Positions 1-6,920 of a DNA stretch of 23,470 bases are shown here, piece after piece. Source of the DNA: Rhodospirillales bacterium. Lineage in GTDB: Bacteria; Pseudomonadota; Alphaproteobacteria; Acetobacterales; Acetobacteraceae. The notes beneath the pieces are model-generated. The model saw only the letters and a program-made list of their open reading frames with translations, was not told where the DNA came from and did no database searches. Both the position numbers and the translations under genes were made by a program. The stretch's first letter is position 1. Every line of letters starts with the position of its first letter. The stretch lies in assembly GCA_018971905.1 (NCBI GenBank), contig JAGWZS010000003.1, positions 1 to 23,470 of the forward strand, in the 5' to 3' direction.

Positions 1-1547
1 GCAATCGGCTCCGCCAGCGGGCCGGAATTGCCGATGCAGGTGGTGCAGCCATAGCCGACCGTCTCGAAGCCGATGGCATCCAGATCAGCGGTGAGGCCGG
101 ATTTGTTCAGATAATCAGTCACAACCTGCGAGCCGGGGGCGAGCGAGGTCTTCACCCAAGGCTTCGGCGCCAAGCCCAGCGCCCGGGCTTTGCGGGCCAC
201 GAGGCCTGCGGCAACCAGCACATAGGGGTTGGAGGTGTTGGTGCAGGAGGTGATGGCCGCGATTACCACGTCGCCATGGGTGATCTCGTAATTCGTGCCG
301 GCCACGGCACCCTTGGCCGTAACCGCATCGGCGGGCACGCCAAGGCTCTTGGTCAGCTCGGCCTTGAAGGCGGCGGCGGCGTCTTTCAACAGCACGCGGT
401 CTTGCGGGCGCTTCGGCCCGGCCAGGCTTGGCTGCACGGTGGAGAGGTCCAGCTCCAGCGTGTCGGAGAAAATCGGCTCATGCTCGTCGCGCCACAGCCC
501 CTGGGCCTTGGCGTATGCCTCGACCAGCTTGATACGGTGCTCGTCGCGGCCGGAGAGGCGCAGATAATCCAGCGTCACCTCATCAACCGGGAAGAAACCG
601 CAGGTAGCGCCATATTCCGGGGCCATGTTGGCGATGGTGGCGCGGTCCGCCAGAGCCATCTCGGCCATGCCCTCGCCATAGAACTCAACGAATTTGCCGA
701 CGACCTTCTTGGCGCGCAGCATCTGCGTCACGGTCAGCACAAGGTCTGTCGCGGTTACACCCTCGGAGAGCTTGCCGGTCAGCCTGAAGCCGACGACATC
801 CGGGATGAGCATGGCGATGGGCTGACCGAGCATCGCGGCCTCGGCCTCAATGCCGCCAACACCCCAGCCCAGCACGCCCAGGCCGTTAACCATGGTGGTG
901 TGGCTGTCGGTGCCATAGAGCGTGTCTGGGTACACAAAGGTCTCGCCGCCATTCTCGGAGGTCCAGGCCACCTGCGCCAGATATTCCAGGTTCACCTGAT
1001 GGCAAATGCCGGTGCCGGGGGGTACCACGCGGAAATTGTTGAACGCATCCTGGCCCCAGCGCAGGAAGCGGTAACGCTCGGCATTGCGCTCGAATTCAAG
1101 GTCGATATTCTTTTGCAGCGCGTCGTGCGAGGCGGAGTAGTCCACCATCACCGAGTGGTCGATCACCAGATCCACCGGGATCAGCGGGTTCACTTTCTCC
1201 GGTGCGGCACCCAACTTGCCGATGCCATCGCGCATCGCGGCGAGGTCCACCACGGCAGGCACGCCGGTAAAATCCTGCATCAAAATGCGCGCAGGCTTGA
1301 AGGGCACTTCTTTGGTGGAGGTGGCTTTTTCCTGCCAGGCGATGATGGATTTGGCATCCTCCGTGGTGTAGCTGCTGCCATTTTCGAAACGCAGCGCATT
1401 CTCAAGCAGAACCTTCAGCGTCTTGGGCAGCCTGGAAATATCGCCCAGCTTGGCGGCAACAGCGGGAAGCGAGAAATATTGATAGGCCTTGCCGTCCACG
1501 GTCAGGGTTGTCTTGGTGTTCAGGCTATCGTGGCCGATCACTGTCAT
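1..1547 (-). CDS. acnA: Aconitate hydratase AcnA, N-terminal 515 residues (gene runs off the left edge)
   Basis: Isomerises citrate to isocitrate via cis-aconitate in the TCA cycle; cytosolic [4Fe-4S] enzyme. Reading leftwards from ATG at 1547 gives one open frame of 515 codons to the window edge, about 57% of the usual ~890-900 residues of the AcnA/IRP1-type family. The three cluster-ligand cysteines are visible: Cys435 in an SCTNTSNP motif, and Cys501 and Cys504 in [13 protein letters not shown]; these are the same residue numbers as in E. coli AcnA. An AAGG element lies 9 nt before the ATG. The neighbouring ccmAB pair is divergent, an arrangement I recall from other alphaproteobacteria. 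The C-terminal swivel domain is outside the window, so gene integrity there cannot be judged. Identification is firm. Confidence 0.97.
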   Translation of the reverse strand, partial: MTVIGHDSLNTKTTLTVDGKAYQYFSLPAVAAKLGDISRLPKTLKVLLENALRFENGSSYTTEDAKSIIAWQEKATSTKEVPFKPARILMQDFTGVPAVVDLAAMRDGIGKLGAAPEKVNPLIPVDLVIDHSVMVDYSASHDALQKNIDLEFERNAERYRFLRWGQDAFNNFRVVPPGTGICHQVNLEYLAQVAWTSENGGETFVYPDTLYGTDSHTTMVNGLGVLGWGVGGIEAEAAMLGQPIAMLIPDVVGFRLTGKLSEGVTATDLVLTVTQMLRAKKVVGKFVEFYGEGMAEMALADRATIANMAPEYGATCGFFPVDEVTLDYLRLSGRDEHRIKLVEAYAKAQGLWRDEHEPIFSDTLELDLSTVQPSLAGPKRPQDRVLLKDAAAAFKAELTKSLGVPADAVTAKGAVAGTNYEITHGDVVIAAITSCTNTSNPYVLVAAGLVARKARALGLAPKPWVKTSLAPGSQVVTDYLNKSGLTADLDAIGFETVGYGCTTCIGNSGPLAEPI

Positions 1548-2203
1548 GGCGCAAAACCTTTCGTCTGATACCGCTTGAGATTTTACTCGGCTTAAACCAT
1601 AGCCGTACCCACCCGTCCATTCTGCAACCAGGAACCACGCCTCTGCTGAAAGCCGAAAATCTTTCCATTTTCAGGGGCGACCGGCTGATTCTGAATGGCG
1701 TTAGCTTCGGGCTGCGCGCTGGCGGCATTCTGCTTCTGCACGGCCCGAATGGCGCGGGCAAATCCAGCCTGCTACGCGCCTTGGCGGGGCTGACACCGCT
1801 GGCGGCCGGCACGCTGTTTTGGGATGGCCAGCCCGCTCTGGCAGACAAGGAAGCCCATGCCGCGCGGATTGGCTGGCTAGGCCACCAGGACGCGGTGAAA
1901 CCCGCCCTCACCCCGGCCGAGCATGTACCACAAGCCGCGCTGGCGCTGGTGGGGCTGGAAAAATTCGCCAACCTGCCTTCACGTTTTCTTTCCGCCGGGC
2001 AGAAGCGGCGCCTGGCCATCGCCCGTGTGGCGGCAGCGCAGAAGCCGCTCTGGCTGCTGGACGAGCCGACCACCGGGCTCGATTCCGCCTCTATCCAGCG
2101 CTTTTTGGAGCTGTGCGCGGCGCAGCGGCAGCGCGGAGGCATGATCATCGCCAGCACCCATACGCCGATAGAACTGCCAGATACGCAGGTGTTGGCGCTA
2201 TGA
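1508..2203 (+). CDS. ccmA: Haem ABC exporter ATP-binding protein CcmA
   Basis: ATPase of the CcmAB(C) transporter that drives release of haem-loaded CcmE during c-type cytochrome maturation (System I) at the inner membrane. Seen in the frame: Walker A GPNGAGKS (residues 79-86 counted from the TTG), ABC signature LSAGQKRR (161-168), Walker B with LLDEP (183-187), and an STH switch histidine near 217. The start is uncertain. The only canonical start codon is TTG at 1508, which overlaps the divergent acnA start by 40 nt and adds about 45 residues unlike CcmA. Conserved sequence begins at LLKAENL, encoded from CTG at 1643; a GGA sits 10 nt ahead of that codon, so a non-canonical CTG start there is plausible. 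The stop codon overlaps the ccmB ATG (ATGA), indicating translational coupling. Confidence 0.92.
   Translation: MSWCSGYRGRSLSWRKTFRLIPLEILLGLNHSRTHPSILQPGTTPLLKAENLSIFRGDRLILNGVSFGLRAGGILLLHGPNGAGKSSLLRALAGLTPLAAGTLFWDGQPALADKEAHAARIGWLGHQDAVKPALTPAEHVPQAALALVGLEKFANLPSRFLSAGQKRRLAIARVAAAQKPLWLLDEPTTGLDSASIQRFLELCAAQRQRGGMIIASTHTPIELPDTQVLAL
1580..1585 (-). promoter_or_regulatory. acnA: Candidate -10 element for acnA
   Basis: On the minus strand this reads TAAAAT (5 of 6 to the sigma70 -10 consensus), about 33 nt before the acnA ATG. No good -35 hexamer is seen 16-18 nt upstream, so this is tentative. Confidence 0.25.
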
Positions 2204-2844
2204 TGGAGCTGGTTGCACGAGAGTTGCGGCTTTCCATCCGTCACGGCGCGGAAAGCATGGCGGCATTGCTGTTTTTTGTTATCGCGGGAACGCTGTTCGC
2301 CTTCGGCGCGGGGCCAGACCCGGTGATTCTCTCGCGCATTGCCCCCGGCGTGGTGTGGGTGACCGCGTTGCTGGCGGCACTTTTGCCGCTGGAGCGGCTT
2401 TTCGGGCCGGATTTCGAGGACGGCACGCTGGACCTGCTGCTGCTCTCAGGCTGGCCGGCCTATGGCATCGCCGCCGCCAAAGCCGCCGTGCACTGGCTTA
2501 CAACCGGCTTGCCGCTGCTCATCATCGCCGGGCCGCTGGCGGTGATGCTGCGCCTGCCAGGGGAGAAATTGCCGCTGCTGCTGCTGACCCTGTTGCCCGG
2601 AACCCTGATTTTCTCGCTGCTAGGCACACTGGCGGCGGCACTCACCACCGGGGCGCGGCGCGGCGCGATTCTGATGCCGCTGATCACCCTGCCGCTGATG
2701 ATCCCCAGCCTGATCTTTGGCACAGCAGCGGCGAACGGCCCACACCCGGCAGCGCCATTGTACATGACCTTCGCGATGCTGCTGGCCGCCCTGCCGTTGG
2801 CGCCGCTGGGCGCTGGCCTGGCATTGCGCGCCGCCGCGGAATAA
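2200..2844 (+). CDS. ccmB: Haem exporter membrane permease CcmB
   Basis: Integral-membrane partner of CcmA in cytochrome c maturation. 214 residues, close to the usual ~220 for CcmB. Hydrophobic segments lie near residues 20-40, 45-65, 95-120, 125-150, 155-175 and 185-210, consistent with six transmembrane helices. The N-terminal ARELRLSIRHG stretch and the FEDGTLDLLLLSG motif after TM2 are typical of CcmB. ATG at 2200 overlaps the ccmA stop by 4 nt; the second Met at 2203 is an alternative. The gene ends 8 nt before the convergent CBS-BON gene, and ccmC/ccmD do not follow, so the ccm set is split in this genome or incomplete here. Confidence 0.93.
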   Translation: MMELVARELRLSIRHGAESMAALLFFVIAGTLFAFGAGPDPVILSRIAPGVVWVTALLAALLPLERLFGPDFEDGTLDLLLLSGWPAYGIAAAKAAVHWLTTGLPLLIIAGPLAVMLRLPGEKLPLLLLTLLPGTLIFSLLGTLAAALTTGARRGAILMPLITLPLMIPSLIFGTAAANGPHPAAPLYMTFAMLLAALPLAPLGAGLALRAAAE

Positions 2845-2852
2845 TTTTTAGC

Positions 2853-3560
2853 TCAGAGGCCGGCGGCGGGAAACGCCAGGCCGGAGTTGGGGTCTACGAA
2901 AACCATCAGGTCTTTAACCTCTTTCACGCCCGGCGCGTTCTCGGCGATTGTAACCACCGCCTTACGCTCCTCATTCGAGAAGATCGTACCCTCGAGCGTC
3001 ACCACTGCATCCTTCACCGCCAGGCGCAGGCCGGATTTTGGCGCCCAGTTGGCTTTTTCGATCTCATCCCTGATAAATTTCAGAATCTCGTCATCGCTGG
3101 CTTTGCCTGGCGCCTGGACCAGCTTCGACGCCAGCGCCCTCAGCAGATCTGAGCGGCCGACCACACCAATCAGCCTGTTGTCCTCCAGCACCGGCAGGCG
3201 CTTGATGCGCTTGCGCAGCATGATCTGCACCGCTTCGGCCAAAGAGGTGCCAGGGGTTACAAAAACCGGGTTGTGACTCATCACGCCGCTGACATGGCGC
3301 GAATGCGTGGCAACATAATCCGCGGCCACGGAGGCTGGTTGCAGCAGGGCTTTCAACCAGCCTGCCTGCCCGCCCTCGGTGCCAATCTCGGCGCGGCGGA
3401 GCAGATCGCCCTCCGTTACCACGCCAACCAGCGTGCCTTGTTCATCCAGCACCGGCAAGCCGCTGAGATGGTTGGCCAGCATAATCCGGACAGCATCGCC
3501 AACCATCGTTTTGGGTTGAACCGAAATCGCATTGCGGGTCATAACTTCGGAGACAATCAT
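2853..3560 (-). CDS. CBS-CBS-BON domain protein, predicted FNR-activated
   Basis: 235-residue soluble protein. Two CBS domains (about residues 4-60 and 88-145; VMTRNAISV and VMSHNPVFV starts, LVGVVTEGDLL and LIGVVGRSDLL ends) form a Bateman module that usually binds adenine nucleotides. A BON domain follows (about 160-225, VTLEGTIFSNEERKAV). The biochemical role is unknown; proteins of this architecture are often stress or low-oxygen induced. Start choice: ATG at 3560 has GGAGG five nucleotides upstream. The in-frame ATG at 3572 would lie only 6 nt from the predicted transcription start and has no usable ribosome site. A perfect FNR box and extended -10 lie directly upstream, so this is probably a target of the adjacent FNR-type regulator. 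Confidence 0.9.
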   Translation of the reverse strand: MIVSEVMTRNAISVQPKTMVGDAVRIMLANHLSGLPVLDEQGTLVGVVTEGDLLRRAEIGTEGGQAGWLKALLQPASVAADYVATHSRHVSGVMSHNPVFVTPGTSLAEAVQIMLRKRIKRLPVLEDNRLIGVVGRSDLLRALASKLVQAPGKASDDEILKFIRDEIEKANWAPKSGLRLAVKDAVVTLEGTIFSNEERKAVVTIAENAPGVKEVKDLMVFVDPNSGLAFPAAGL

Positions 3561-3584
3561 GGCATCCTCCATTCACCTGAGCTG

Positions 3585-3593
3585 GTTATGCCA
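3585..3593 (-). promoter_or_regulatory. Extended -10 promoter element for the CBS-BON gene
   Basis: The minus strand reads TGG followed by CATAAC (hexamer 3590-3585), an extended -10 of TGn type. Counting 7 nt downstream puts +1 at an A at 3578, with an 18-nt leader to the ATG at 3560. The FNR box centre at 3619.5 then falls exactly at -41.5. Confidence 0.6.
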
Positions 3594-3612
3594 GCCTTTT
3601 TTGCCGCCCGCC

Positions 3613-3626
3613 TTGATGCGGATCAA
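3613..3626 (-). promoter_or_regulatory. Perfect FNR box (anaerobox) upstream of the CBS-BON gene
   Basis: TTGATGCGGATCAA matches the FNR consensus TTGAT-N4-ATCAA at all 10 defined positions. It overlaps the last codons and stop of the fnr-type gene. Its spacing (-41.5 to the predicted start site) is that of class II FNR-activated promoters. Confidence 0.8.
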
Positions 3627-4396
3627 CCGGCGCCTTCGGCAATATTTTCCAACGCCTGGGGCCGACGCAGAATAATCTCGTGGGTATTGGGAATCTCGAT
3701 CAGCCCGTCGTTCTTCAGATGGCTGAGCGAACGCGAGACCGTTTCGATCGTCACGCCTAGATAATCGGCAAGGTCGCTCCGAGAAAGCGCCAGGCTTAGC
3801 CTGGTATTTGGCTTGGGCAGCTTGCCCGTGGCACAGGCCTCCTGGCGCCTGGCCCAGGCAAGAAGAAAGCTGGCGATGCGCTCCAACGCGGTTTTCCGGC
3901 CGAGCAGCAGCATCTGCTCCTGGTTCAGCACCAGCTCGTGCATGGCCAGCGACAGCAGCTTGCGCTCCAACGCCGGATAATCCTCGGAGAGCGCCTGCAA
4001 CCCGGCCCGGGAAAACCGGCAAAGCCGCACAGGCTCCACCGCCTCGGCGGATATGACATTCAACTCGCTGGAGGCAAGGCCGATGAAATGCCCCGCACTG
4101 GCAAAGCCCGTTATTTGCCGCCGCCCGTCCTGCAAGGTTTTGAAGAGCCTTACCGTGCCGGCGTTGACATTATAAAAATGCTGGGCCGGCTCGCCTTCCT
4201 CCAGCAATAATTTGCCGACAGGCAGGCTCATGCGGTGGGCCGCCCGGGAAAAAAACGCCAGTTCTTCATCAGAAAGCGCGTCGCACAGGCCAAGATGGCG
4301 CGCCCCGCAATTCTCGCACGGCGTTGCGGACGAAGACGCCGCCAAATTGATGGCGAGAGGATGATATACCGCAGCAGCCTTGCCGTGTGAACTCAT
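3623..4396 (-). CDS. Crp/Fnr-family [4Fe-4S] oxygen-sensing regulator (FnrN/AadR/FixK1 type)
   Basis: 257-residue transcription factor. The N-terminal cysteine cluster C27-x2-C30-x7-C38, plus C126, matches the ligand pattern of oxygen-sensing alphaproteobacterial FNR proteins. A cyclic-nucleotide-binding-like beta-roll follows (about 45-130, with EEGEPAQHFYNVNAGTVRLFK), then a long dimerisation helix with LLLGRKTALERIASFLL. The HTH (about 205-235) has recognition helix TIETVSR with E218, S221 and R222, the E--SR signature that reads TTGAT half-sites. Boxes of that type are present both ahead of its own gene and ahead of the downstream CBS-BON gene. ATG at 4396 is taken as the start because it places the Cys motif at the normal distance; GGAGAG lies 12 nt upstream. 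Cytoplasmic, expected active at low oxygen. Confidence 0.93.
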   Translation of the reverse strand: MSSHGKAAAVYHPLAINLAASSSATPCENCGARHLGLCDALSDEELAFFSRAAHRMSLPVGKLLLEEGEPAQHFYNVNAGTVRLFKTLQDGRRQITGFASAGHFIGLASSELNVISAEAVEPVRLCRFSRAGLQALSEDYPALERKLLSLAMHELVLNQEQMLLLGRKTALERIASFLLAWARRQEACATGKLPKPNTRLSLALSRSDLADYLGVTIETVSRSLSHLKNDGLIEIPNTHEIILRRPQALENIAEGAG

Positions 4397-4423
4397 GAGA
4401 AGAAGTTACTCTCCGCTGCCGCA

Positions 4424-4437
4424 ATGATCCATATCAA
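4424..4437 (-). promoter_or_regulatory. Near-perfect FNR box ahead of the fnr-type gene
   Basis: The minus strand reads TTGATATGGATCAT, 9 of 10 defined positions of TTGAT-N4-ATCAA. The site ends 28 nt before the ATG at 4396. An activating -41.5 arrangement would put the transcription start inside the gene, so this placement suits negative autoregulation. Confidence 0.65.
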
Positions 4438-4472
4438 CAATACGCTTATCACAGAAAATCTTTCTACAGGGC

Positions 4473-4501
4473 AAGCGGTGTGCCTCAGGCCTGCACCGCT
4501 T
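4473..4501 (-). terminator. Hairpin at the end of the MFS gene
   Basis: Inverted repeat AAGCGGTG / CACCGCTT (4473-4480 and 4494-4501) spans the stop codon, with a 13-nt loop that itself contains CAGGCCTG. No proper U-tract follows on the minus strand, so terminator function is uncertain. Confidence 0.35.
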
Positions 4502-5711
4502 TCGCCATGGGGATATTGCGGGCTTCCGGGCCGAAGAACATCAGCACGATAAGGATAACGGCGACAATGCCCGCCACCAGCGCCAGCGCATAGCCGTAAT
4601 TCCCGCCATGGTTCATCGCCAGAGACACCTGAAGCGGTGCGTTGAACGAGGCGATAAAATTGCCTAGCTGGTAAACAAAACCCGGAAACGTGCCGCGGAT
4701 TTCAACCGGAGACAGCTCGTTGAGATGCACCGGCACCACGCCCCACGCCCCCTGCACGCCCACCTGCATGAAGAACGCGGCAATGGCGATGGTGGTGAAG
4801 TTCGTACCGTGAGACCAGGGCCACAACGCCAGCAGCGAGACGATGCAAGCGCCGATGATGGCATGGCGCCGACCGATTTTCTGGCTGAGGAGGCCAAACA
4901 AAATGCCGCCGATGATGGCGCCCGCGTTGAAAATAAGCGCCACATCCGCCATTTCACCATGCGCGAAATGCAGCTGCTTACCCAGGAACAGTTTTACATA
5001 AATGTCCTGCGTGCCGTGAGAGAAGAAGTTGAACGCGGCCATCATCACCACGCCGTAAACCACCAGCTTGGCGTTTTTGCGCAGCACCGTGCTCACCGGC
5101 ACTTTTGCGGGGCGGTGCCGCATGGCCTCAAAGGCCGGGCTTTCCTCAACCTGAGACGCAATGAAAAACACCAGCAGGGCGGGTAGCGCGCCAACAAAGA
5201 ACATGCCACGCCAGCCCAACGGCCCAAGGCCGAAATCGAACAGCAAGGTTGCCAGGAAGAAACCGAATGGATAGCCCGCTTGCAGCAGGCCGGAGACCCA
5301 GCCGCGCCAGTGCTCCGGAATGGTTTCCATGGCGAGCGAAGAGCCAATGCCCCATTCGCCGCCCATGGCGATGCCAAACAGGGTGCGGATGACCATGAAG
5401 GCGGTGAACGACCAGGCGAATCCGGTCAGCGCCTCGAAAAAGGAATAAAGCAGCACCACCAGCATGAGAATCGGCTTACGGCCGTAAATGTCCGCCAGAC
5501 GCCCGAAAATAAAGGCGCCCACCGCGCGGGTTGCCAAGGTGAGCGTGATTGAAAATGCCACCGAATCGACGCTGACACCAAACGCCTTCGAAACATTGTC
5601 CAGCGTCAGGATCAGGATGAAGAAATCAAAGGCGTCCAGCGTCCAGCCCAGGAATGCCGCCGCAACGGCGTTACGCGCCCGCCTGGTTTGGACCGTTGAT
5701 TGGAGTGGCAT
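4485..5711 (-). CDS. MFS transporter, sugar/carboxylate:H+ symporter type (SHS/Jen-like)
   Basis: 408-residue, 12-helix major facilitator. MFS motif A is clear between TM2 and TM3 (GRLADIYGRKPILM), with a second copy in the C-half (LLSQKIGRRHAII). The GWTLDAFDFFILILTL TM1 and the GGEWGIGSSLAMETIP segment resemble the sialate/lactate (SHS, Jen1-like) permeases, so the substrate is probably a monocarboxylate or other organic acid; that is inference from family resemblance. Start choice: ATG at 5711 has AGGAG 9 nt upstream. The frame is open to 5810, and ATG at 5729 is an alternative without a clear ribosome site. No linked catabolic gene helps to fix the substrate. Confidence 0.88.
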   Translation of the reverse strand: MPLQSTVQTRRARNAVAAAFLGWTLDAFDFFILILTLDNVSKAFGVSVDSVAFSITLTLATRAVGAFIFGRLADIYGRKPILMLVVLLYSFFEALTGFAWSFTAFMVIRTLFGIAMGGEWGIGSSLAMETIPEHWRGWVSGLLQAGYPFGFFLATLLFDFGLGPLGWRGMFFVGALPALLVFFIASQVEESPAFEAMRHRPAKVPVSTVLRKNAKLVVYGVVMMAAFNFFSHGTQDIYVKLFLGKQLHFAHGEMADVALIFNAGAIIGGILFGLLSQKIGRRHAIIGACIVSLLALWPWSHGTNFTTIAIAAFFMQVGVQGAWGVVPVHLNELSPVEIRGTFPGFVYQLGNFIASFNAPLQVSLAMNHGGNYGYALALVAGIVAVILIVLMFFGPEARNIPMAKAVQA

Positions 5712-5829
5712 TCCCTGAATCTCCTGCATGGTGCGGCCGCGTATGGCTGTTTTACGGTCCGCGCACATGCAGGACAACCGCCACGCGCAAATGCGCCACC
5801 GCTTGCCCACATATATTCAATGAGATGAA

Positions 5830-5907
5830 TGGTCGGAGTGAGAGGATTCGAACCTCCGGCCCCTGCGTTCCGAACACAGTACTCTAACCAGGCTGAGCTA
5901 CACTCCG
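5830..5907 (-). tRNA. tRNA-Pro(CGG)
   Basis: Minus strand folds into a 78-nt cloverleaf with encoded CCA. The acceptor CGGAGTG/CACTCCG has 7 perfect pairs and discriminator A73; C1-G72 with A73 is the bacterial tRNA-Pro identity set. The D stem is GCTC/GAGT, the anticodon stem CTGTG/CGCAG and the T stem GGAGG/CCTCT with TTCGAAT loop. The anticodon loop TTCGGAA gives anticodon CGG (codon CCG). Position 37 is A, whereas bacterial tRNA-Pro normally has G37. Confidence 0.93.
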
Positions 5908-6063
5908 ATGCGGCGAGCCTATAGCCGAAGCGGCGGAGGTTCCGCAAGGCCCGCCGCAGCAGGGCCGGAAACCAGACATAATCCGGTTACTATATCAGGC
6001 TAAAGCCAGGGTATATCAGGATGTCCTGGCCAGGAGTGAAAGCTGCATGTTAAAGCAAGCACA

Positions 6064-6858
6064 ATGTGCCTGAATTGCGATGCCACCCGCCGCGGTTTTC
6101 TGCGCCTTGGCCTAGGAGCCGCGGGCCTGGCGGCCCTTCCCCGCCGTACCCGCGCCGCCGGGCTAAAGCCGCTGATCATGCTCGACCCCGGCCATGGCGG
6201 GCACGACCCCGGCGCCATCGCGCCGGATGGATATTATGAGAAGACCATCACCCTCGCCACCGCGCTGGAGCTGCGGGGCGCTTTGCTCGAAACAGGGCGC
6301 TACCGGGTGGCAATGACCCGCATGACCGACCATTTCGTCACGCTACAGGGGCGGGTAAATCTCGCGGTGGAGCATCAGGCGGATATGTTTCTTTCCATGC
6401 ATTGCGACCACCTGCCGGAATCGAATCTTCGCGGCGCCTCCATTTTCACCTTATCCAACAAAGCATCTGACAAATTGGCCGCCGCCGTGGCGCAGGACGA
6501 AAACAACGCGGATGGCCCCAGCGGCACCCCGGCCGAGGTTTCGCCGCAGGTGGCGAGCATTCTGGCCAGCCTGGAAACCCGCGCCACCAAAATTGGCTCG
6601 GCTACCCTGGCAGATGACATTGCCTCCGCTTTCTCAGCCAGAATTCCACTGCTGCCAGACCCCACGCGCAGCGCCAATTTCGCCGTGCTGCGTGACCCTT
6701 CCATCCCCTCCACCCTGCTGGAGATGGGCTGCCTGAGCAACGCCGAGGACGAACGGCGGCTGCGCAACCTTGAGCAGCGCCGCCTGCTGGTGGCACGTCT
6801 GACAGACGCTATCGGCCGGTATTTCAGCGACCCTGGGCAGGGCCAGGTGGCCGGCTGA
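6064..6858 (+). CDS. N-acetylmuramoyl-L-alanine amidase (Amidase_3), Tat-exported
   Basis: 264-residue periplasmic zinc amidase that cleaves the bond between MurNAc and the stem peptide in septal or turnover peptidoglycan. The N-terminus has a twin-arginine signal (R9-R10-GFLRLGLGAAGLAAL, ending near Ala32). The catalytic domain fills the rest: zinc ligands H44 (DPGHGG), E59 and H113 (SMHCDH), and catalytic E220 in LLEMGCLSN. No AMIN or SPOR domain is present, so it is a minimal AmiC-like enzyme. An inserted loop around 140-190 may be the autoinhibitory helix region known in AmiB/AmiC types. It precedes the PBP1A gene by 62 nt on the same strand, probably one wall-synthesis unit. ATG 6064 is preferred because it gives a complete Tat signal, although the ribosome site is weak. 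Confidence 0.92.
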   Translation: MCLNCDATRRGFLRLGLGAAGLAALPRRTRAAGLKPLIMLDPGHGGHDPGAIAPDGYYEKTITLATALELRGALLETGRYRVAMTRMTDHFVTLQGRVNLAVEHQADMFLSMHCDHLPESNLRGASIFTLSNKASDKLAAAVAQDENNADGPSGTPAEVSPQVASILASLETRATKIGSATLADDIASAFSARIPLLPDPTRSANFAVLRDPSIPSTLLEMGCLSNAEDERRLRNLEQRRLLVARLTDAIGRYFSDPGQGQVAG

Positions 6859-6920
6859 ATTGCGAAGCTGTCATTTCTACCGTATCGCCGCTGCTCGAAT
6901 GAGGTGCTAAGAGCCTCGGC

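Noticed and set aside
276..1568. 430-codon plus-strand open frame opposite acnA
   Set aside because: It lies entirely antisense to a convincing aconitase with cluster cysteines and normal codon use. The translation is low-complexity His/Gly/Leu-rich and unlike any family; typical GC-rich shadow frame.
2355..3152. 265-codon plus-strand frame across the ccmB end and the CBS-BON gene
   Set aside because: Crosses two better-supported genes and has an Arg/Ala-rich composition typical of an off-frame reading.
3573..4022. 149-codon minus-strand frame within the FNR-type gene
   Set aside because: Alternative frame of the regulator, whose own frame has Cys cluster and HTH.
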